Assembly: GCA_016721005.1 (NCBI GenBank)
Contig: JADKJM010000004.1
Location: forward strand, 124,001-188,000
Length of the DNA stretch: 64,000 bases
DNA from: Flavobacteriales bacterium
Lineage (GTDB): Bacteria; Bacteroidota; Bacteroidia; Flavobacteriales_F; PHOS-HE28
Direction of reading: 5' to 3'
Notes under the pieces: generated by a model
Databases searched by the model: none
Told to the model about the DNA's origin: nothing
What the model saw: only the letters and a program-made list of their open reading frames with translations
In this document: positions 59,744 to 64,000 of the stretch, one piece after another
How the letters are laid out: the number at the start of each line of letters is the position of its first letter
Numbering within the stretch: position 1 is the stretch's first letter
Program-made: the position numbers and the translations under genes

Positions 59744-60343
59744 ATGGACTTCCTCGCCCTCGATTTCGAAACCGCAACCACTGCTGCCGATAGCCCGTGT
59801 GAGTTGGGTATTGCTATCGTACGTGGTGGCGTTGTTCGAGAAGTCCGGAACTGGTTGATCAAACCACCGCAGTGGCCGTATTTCAGTCCATGGAACATCG
59901 CGGTACACGGCATCCGAGCGCAGGACGTGGCCGATGCTCCGCGTTGGACGGAGATCTGGGAGGAAGTGCGTTCCTTGTTGTTGGGTGCAACGGTGGTCGC
60001 GCACAATGCCGCTTTCGACATGGGTGTGTTGCGGGCCACCTTGGCTGCACATGGTCTGGTGCATCCCAGCTTTCAATACTTCTGCAGCGTGACAATGGCG
60101 CGCAAGGTGTGGCCCGGCCACGCAACGTATGGATTGAAGGCTCTTTGCGATCGGCACGGCATTCCGCTGAAACACCACCGCGCTGGAAACGATGCCGAAG
60201 CAACGGCTGAGGTCGTCCTTCGCGCCTTGATCGATGGGGATACGATCGATTCGTTCCAACGGCGTTCACGCTTCAACCTCGGCGCGTTCTATCCGGGTGG
60301 TCATCGAACGCCGGGAGGGAAGGTCACGATGATAAGATCGTGA
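59744..60343 (+). CDS. DnaQ-like 3'-5' exonuclease (DEDDh)
   Basis: A 199-residue exonuclease. Exo I is ALDFETATT (D7 and E9), Exo II is VVAHNAAFDMGVL and Exo III is HRAGNDAEATAEV with the H/D pair of the DEDDh class. The first strand MDFLALDFET fixes the ATG at 59744; an upstream in-frame start would add about 11 basic residues without similarity. Closest to the epsilon/PolC-like stand-alone exonucleases that trim DNA 3' ends. There is no polymerase domain. The C-terminal basic tail (RRSRFNLGAFYPGGHRTPGG) may bind nucleic acid. It runs toward rimM. Confidence 0.9.
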   Translation: MDFLALDFETATTAADSPCELGIAIVRGGVVREVRNWLIKPPQWPYFSPWNIAVHGIRAQDVADAPRWTEIWEEVRSLLLGATVVAHNAAFDMGVLRATLAAHGLVHPSFQYFCSVTMARKVWPGHATYGLKALCDRHGIPLKHHRAGNDAEATAEVVLRALIDGDTIDSFQRRSRFNLGAFYPGGHRTPGGKVTMIRS

Positions 60344-60376
60344 CCACGGATCACGGGTAGCGCCTAATTTCAACCC

Positions 60377-60904
60377 GTGGACCTCGACAGCCTTCATCTG
60401 ATCGGACGCTTGGGAAAGCCTTGGGGGCACCAAGGCGAGCTCACCGTACACTTGGATTCCGTGGATCTGGAGGACATCATTCACGCGGGTTCACTGTTCG
60501 TGGACATCGAGGGTCAGAAGGTGCCATTCTTCTTCAGTCGCTTGCATGACAAGGGTCGCGACATCCTGGTGAAGTTCGATGACTTCGATGATCCGCAGAG
60601 CGCATCGGTGCTGGTGGGTCGGGATATCTACGCGCCGCCGGGTCTGCTCGCCGACGGCAGTGATGAGAGCTGGGATCCGGAAGAGTTCATCGGGATGTTG
60701 GTGCGTGATGAAGAACACGGCGAACTCGGCGAGGTGACCGGCATTGATGGCACGGACAAGAACCCGGTGCTCGTGGTCCTCGGTGGTGGCCGGGAGATCA
60801 TGATCCCGGTTGCGGATGAAATGATCCTGAACATGGATCCGGAGGAGAACGTCCTCCTCGTCCGCACGCCACCCGGACTCATCGACCTCTACCGGGCGGA
60901 TTGA
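60377..60904 (+). CDS. rimM: 16S rRNA processing protein RimM
   Basis: A 175-residue RimM starting at GTG 60377. The N-terminal barrel holds HLIGRLGKPWGHQGELTVHL (the GKPHG-like hallmark has PWGHQGE) and the C-terminal PRC barrel EEFIGMLVRDEEHGELGEV and IMIPVADEMILNMD. RimM binds ribosomal protein S19 and assists late 30S head maturation. The GTG is chosen because the frame upstream is only 11 codons of non-coding DNA. A TAATTTCA element sits four bases upstream. It is followed by the TrmN6-like gene after four bases. Confidence 0.95.
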   Translation: MDLDSLHLIGRLGKPWGHQGELTVHLDSVDLEDIIHAGSLFVDIEGQKVPFFFSRLHDKGRDILVKFDDFDDPQSASVLVGRDIYAPPGLLADGSDESWDPEEFIGMLVRDEEHGELGEVTGIDGTDKNPVLVVLGGGREIMIPVADEMILNMDPEENVLLVRTPPGLIDLYRAD

Positions 60905-60908
60905 GGGA

Positions 60909-61616
60909 ATGCCCGAGCAGCGGTTCCGGTTCAAGCAATTCTTCATCGAGCAGGATCGGTGTGCCATGAAAGTGGGCACCGATGGAGTGGTACTCGGTGC
61001 GTGGACGGAGACCCTTGGTGCGAAGCGGATCCTTGATATTGGAACAGGTACGGGTCTTCTGGCGCTGATGATGGCGCAACGCGTTCCGGAGGCGATGATC
61101 GATGCGGTGGAGATCGATGAGGCCGCAGCAGAGCAGGCGTCAGTGAATGTCACGGCGAGTCCTTGGGCCGAACGCATCCGCGTGCATTGGATGGATGCGC
61201 GGCGCTTGCACACCAAGGAGCCCTACGATCTGATCATCTGCAACCCACCATACTACATGGGTGAGATGGCCGCACCGGATCCGCGATTGACCGTTGCCAA
61301 ACACGGAGCGGAACTGACCTTCGATCAGCTTGTCGATGTGGTTGAAAAATTGCTGACCGACCACGGCCGGTTCGCGGTGATCGTGCCTTCCGATCGTGAG
61401 CATCGCTTGCGGTTGGCTGGGGAACGCGTGGGTCTATCCGTGTTCCGGCGCGGCCCACTACGGTATCTGGAAGGTCGGCCGTTCAAACGCGTGCTGCTCG
61501 AACTCTGGCGTGGCGCGCCACAGGATCCGCATGATCCGGTGATCGTGGAACGCGCGCCCGGTGAATACACCGAAGCGTACAAACAATTGCTCGCTCCCTT
61601 CCTGCTGAAGTTCTGA
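60909..61616 (+). CDS. TrmN6-like tRNA adenine-N6 methyltransferase
   Basis: A 235-residue class I methyltransferase. The opening EQRFRFKQFFIEQDRCAMKV and TDGVVLGAW are those of TrmN6 (YfiC), which methylates A37 of tRNA-Val(UAC). SAM-binding is ILDIGTGTGLLAL and catalysis is by NPPY at 112-115 (CNPPYYMG). The C-terminal RPFKRVLLELWRG is also a family feature. It follows rimM by four bases and is probably co-transcribed. The target tRNA is inferred. Confidence 0.9.
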   Translation: MPEQRFRFKQFFIEQDRCAMKVGTDGVVLGAWTETLGAKRILDIGTGTGLLALMMAQRVPEAMIDAVEIDEAAAEQASVNVTASPWAERIRVHWMDARRLHTKEPYDLIICNPPYYMGEMAAPDPRLTVAKHGAELTFDQLVDVVEKLLTDHGRFAVIVPSDREHRLRLAGERVGLSVFRRGPLRYLEGRPFKRVLLELWRGAPQDPHDPVIVERAPGEYTEAYKQLLAPFLLKF

Positions 61617-61621
61617 AGCGT

Positions 61622-62962
61622 TCAGACCTCGACCTCCTCCTCGATAAAGGAGATCCCCATGTGATCCAATTCGTTCAGGATCGGATCATACAGCATGGGA
61701 GTGATGGGAAGCAGTACACCACGTTCATTGATCTTGCCGTTCAGCACCAGCTTGCAGGCCATGGCAATAGGAAGTCCTACCGTGCGGGACATCGCCGTGT
61801 GGCGTTGATCCTGCCCGATCACCGTCAGCGACGCGTTGATCTGCTGATGTGCCCCGGCGCTCGTGTACCGGAAACGGTGCCACATCACCACCATGTCCTT
61901 GTCATCGGGCATCAACTTCCACTTATCCTCCAGCAGACGCTGCAGTGTTGCCGCCGGTGAAAGACCGGCTACCCCGATCGTCCGGCCGCCGAAGAGTTCC
62001 AGCCAATCCATCTTGCGCATGGCCTCACCTTGGGGATCAAGGCCCAGTGTCGCGGCCATGGCAGCGCGTGTATCGCCATTCGCCACATGCGGAAGGAACG
62101 CATCGATATAATCCTTGAACGTGGCATCGGCGCCTAGCTCCATGGCGAATGAATCGTCCGTGCAGCCGAGGGCAACGAACGCGTCCCAGGCTTCACAATA
62201 CCCGGCTTTCCGAAGTGTCCCGCGCAAAAGCGTCGGGATCCCATCCAACCCATAGGTCTTGCGGTACTTCAACGAGTCGCGGTTCGCGTAGCCATCGAAA
62301 CCACCCACACCGGCCACATCGATCCGCACTGTTTCCTTGAACAGCCGGTGGTAGGGGATGTACTTCACCTTGCCATCACGGATGTAGCGCGCCGCTCCGC
62401 CTTGTCCGGCCAGCAACACGTTCCGCGGATTCCAACTGAACTTGTAGCCCCACGGATTGTCATCGCTTTGCGGGGCCACCAGACCACCGGTGTAGGACTC
62501 GAATGCTTCCATGCGGCCTCCTTCGCGACGTATCCGATCAAGGATCCTCATCGCGCTCATGTGATCGATCCCGGGGTCGAGCCCCATTTCATTCAGGACG
62601 ATCAGGCCCGCTGATGCGAACTCAGGGGACACCTTCCACAACTCGTCCGGCACATAGCTGGGTGTGATCACATGTTTCTTCAGCCGCAGGCAATCCTTCA
62701 GGACATCCATGTGCATGAACGCTGGCAGCATACTGATCACCAGGTCATGGTCTCCGATGAGCTTTGCCCGGGCCTCGGCCTCCACGGCGTCAAGGGCCAC
62801 CCCTTTGGCCACTTCGGGTCCTTCTCGCACCATGGAGTGCGCATGCGTCGCATCCTTATCCGCAACCGTTATCCGCCATTCCTGTTGGTCCGCGTGTTGG
62901 ATCAGGTAATGGATCAAGGATGCCGCGCTGCGGCCCGCACCAAGTATGAGGATCTTTCGCAT
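61622..62962 (-). CDS. Saccharopine-dehydrogenase-family protein
   Basis: A 446-residue NAD(P)-binding protein. The Rossmann loop is ILILGAGRSAASLIHYL (residues 4-20), then VADKDATHAHSM, HVITPSYVPDELW and the substrate loop NEMGLDPGIDHMSAMRI, the Sacchrp_dh_C start. Family members oxidise or reduce lysine-type secondary amines. The fungal/LYS9-like C-terminal domain (RDSLKYRKTYGLDGIPTLLRG) is complete. In Bacteroidota a lysine-catabolic or spermidine-related role is suggested, which sequence alone cannot decide. It converges with the TrmN6-like gene five bases away. Confidence 0.88.
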   Translation of the reverse strand: MRKILILGAGRSAASLIHYLIQHADQQEWRITVADKDATHAHSMVREGPEVAKGVALDAVEAEARAKLIGDHDLVISMLPAFMHMDVLKDCLRLKKHVITPSYVPDELWKVSPEFASAGLIVLNEMGLDPGIDHMSAMRILDRIRREGGRMEAFESYTGGLVAPQSDDNPWGYKFSWNPRNVLLAGQGGAARYIRDGKVKYIPYHRLFKETVRIDVAGVGGFDGYANRDSLKYRKTYGLDGIPTLLRGTLRKAGYCEAWDAFVALGCTDDSFAMELGADATFKDYIDAFLPHVANGDTRAAMAATLGLDPQGEAMRKMDWLELFGGRTIGVAGLSPAATLQRLLEDKWKLMPDDKDMVVMWHRFRYTSAGAHQQINASLTVIGQDQRHTAMSRTVGLPIAMACKLVLNGKINERGVLLPITPMLYDPILNELDHMGISFIEEEVEV

Positions 62963-63065
62963 CCGATGATATTCTATCCGGGTTCGATCGGTCCGCGAAG
63001 ATGCGATTCACATGCCGAGGGCGCTGATCCGTCGAAGCATCACGGCGATTCCTTTGGCACATGCC

Positions 63066-63094
63066 TTGCCTCCGGAGGACGCGATCTACATTCG
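63066..63094 (+). promoter_or_regulatory. Possible promoter of the DUF4476 gene
   Basis: TTG at 63066-63068, 18 bases, then TACATTCG (one mismatch from TAnnTTTG) at 63087-63094, 19 bases upstream of the ATG. Confidence 0.35.
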
Positions 63095-63113
63095 CGAACC
63101 CACACCACAACCC

Positions 63114-64000
63114 ATGAAAAAGATCTCCGCTTCCGTTCTTCTTGTTCTCTGTTTGATCGCCTCAGCTGCGGCACAAACGAACGACCTTGTATTCTTCTCG
63201 GATGATGGCAGCAAGTTCACCCTCATAATAGACGGCGATGTGAAGAACGCCGAACCGGCCACACGCGTGGTGGCGACCGGGATCCGGAACGAATCGACCA
63301 TGGTCATGGTCCGGTTCGAGGATGCGACGATCCCGCAAATGAAGAAGCCTTTGTACATGGAGTTGGGGAAGGAGTACACGATCATGATCACCACCAACAA
63401 GAAGGGTGAACGCGTGCTCCGCCCGACCGGTGAAGCCGCGCTCGGAACCGCTGCGAAAGAGGAACCGGCCAAACCCCGTCCATCGACTTTCGTGGATGAT
63501 CCGTCCCCGAGGACGGACACGCAGGAGACCACGGTCGTGCAAACGAAGCCTACCGAGGAACTCCAGCAGGTCACGACGATCACGGTGGTGGATGAGGGGT
63601 CAGGTGGTGGCACTACCGATGGTGTGAACATGAGCATCGGGGTGAACGGTGTCGGGATCAACATGAATGTGGGCGTCACTGAAGGGACGGGCGGCACCAA
63701 CACCACCACGCGTACTACACAGACCGTTACCACCACCACCACCACTACCGGTTCAGCTAGCGCTAAACCTGCATCGAAGCCGACCGCCGTTGTTGCTGCA
63801 AAGCCCGTTGAGGAACCGTACCGCATGCCCGGCTACACCGGTGCCATCGGTTGTGCCATGCCGCTGGGCGGTGGTGAATTCGAGGATCTGAAGAAGAGCC
63901 TGAGCACAAAATCCTTCGAGGAGACCAAACTGAACATGGCCAAACAAGTGGTCGCTGATCGATGCTTGAGCGTCGAGCAGGTGAAAGCGATCATGGGACT
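63114..64000 (+). CDS. DUF4476 exported protein, 5' part (cut by window end)
   Basis: Starts MKKISASVLLVLCLIASAAA, a signal peptide cleaved after AAAQ. The next 80 residues are a beta-rich domain (TNDLVFFSDDGSKFTLIIDG, YMELGKEYTIMITTNKKG). A low-complexity linker with threonine runs (QTVTTTTTTTGSAS) and a VNMSIGVNGVGINMNVGV stretch follows. The last visible 55 residues are the DUF4476 domain (GAIGCAMPLGGGEFEDLKKS, KLNMAKQVVADRCLSVEQVK). Such proteins are common in Bacteroidota envelopes, with unknown function. The stop lies beyond base 64000, so the length is unknown. Confidence 0.85.
   Translation, partial: MKKISASVLLVLCLIASAAAQTNDLVFFSDDGSKFTLIIDGDVKNAEPATRVVATGIRNESTMVMVRFEDATIPQMKKPLYMELGKEYTIMITTNKKGERVLRPTGEAALGTAAKEEPAKPRPSTFVDDPSPRTDTQETTVVQTKPTEELQQVTTITVVDEGSGGGTTDGVNMSIGVNGVGINMNVGVTEGTGGTNTTTRTTQTVTTTTTTTGSASAKPASKPTAVVAAKPVEEPYRMPGYTGAIGCAMPLGGGEFEDLKKSLSTKSFEETKLNMAKQVVADRCLSVEQVKAIMG

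Overview
The window looks like a chromosomal segment of a Bacteroidota bacterium, probably Flavobacteriales-like, with rather GC-rich DNA for that phylum. This rests on the gene content: a giant secreted protein ending in a type IX secretion (T9SS) sorting domain, a complete Bacteroides-aerotolerance (Bat) operon with MoxR and DUF58 partners, GldI-like FKBP lipoproteins, a DUF4476 protein, several small outer-membrane beta-barrels, the DUF6913-dapA pair, and TAnnTTTG promoter elements in place of clear Shine-Dalgarno sites. I saw no phage, IS transposase, CRISPR array or rRNA operon. The sequence is probably a metagenome or draft assembly, because a 456-nt near-pure poly-C tract (974-1429) and one single-base frameshift (batA) look like assembly or sequencing problems.

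Layout. 0-2.4 kb: the 3' part of a DltA-type adenylation enzyme, the poly-C tract, and a UDP-sugar 4-epimerase (surface polysaccharide theme). 2.5-10.6 kb: SLC13 permease, a coupled WD40 / deacetylase-like pair, a conserved 487-aa protein, a coupled OsmC / iron-sulfur pair, and a GNAT protein. 10.8-15.2 kb: clpB, then about 1 kb of non-coding repeats (fourteen 21-bp units followed by a 168-bp tandem duplication carrying REP-like palindromes), then a conserved protein of unknown function. 15.2-19.2 kb: small membrane or secreted proteins, an NlpC/P60 peptidase and a thiolase. 19.2-20.5 kb: tRNA-Ser(GCT), tRNA-Pro(TGG) and tRNA-Arg(TCT). The latter two are each followed by a decayed tandem copy, and a 111-bp element with perfect 18-bp inverted ends lies between Ser and Pro. 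20.5-25.6 kb: the 1686-aa T9SS substrate.

25.6-34.5 kb (minus strand): moxR, DUF58, a BatD-like protein, batA (frameshifted), batB, a TPR lipoprotein, a Q-rich TPR protein, batD and batE, mostly joined by 4-base ATGA overlaps. Hexamer-built inverted repeats lie upstream of moxR and between moxR and the DUF58 gene. 34.7-40.7 kb: MazG-like pyrophosphohydrolase, a free-standing 23S-IVS-type four-helix protein between a purine tract and a pyrimidine tract, a DUF4442 thioesterase-like protein, an LTA-synthase-like sulfatase, DUF2238, an OMP, ribH and a TPR membrane protein. 40.8-49.3 kb: recF, a DUF721 (DciA-like) gene, ndk, lipoproteins, a DHH phosphoesterase plus two FKBP lipoproteins, an OMP, an RsmI-like methyltransferase and an LMW phosphatase. 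49.3-54.1 kb: dnaA, acyl-CoA thioesterase, YigZ, an EamA transporter and ribD. 54.1-59.1 kb: a tight operon prmC - OMP - ligA - DUF6913 - dapA. 59.1-64 kb: a lipoprotein, a DnaQ-like exonuclease, rimM, a TrmN6-like methyltransferase, a saccharopine-dehydrogenase-family protein and a truncated DUF4476 protein.

Most of the window is housekeeping (replication, repair, translation, riboflavin and lysine biosynthesis) and envelope biology. The least explained parts are intergenic: several unrelated families of inverted or tandem repeats, the decayed tRNA twins, and the purine/pyrimidine-flanked IVS-type gene. I found no convincing undescribed multi-gene system.
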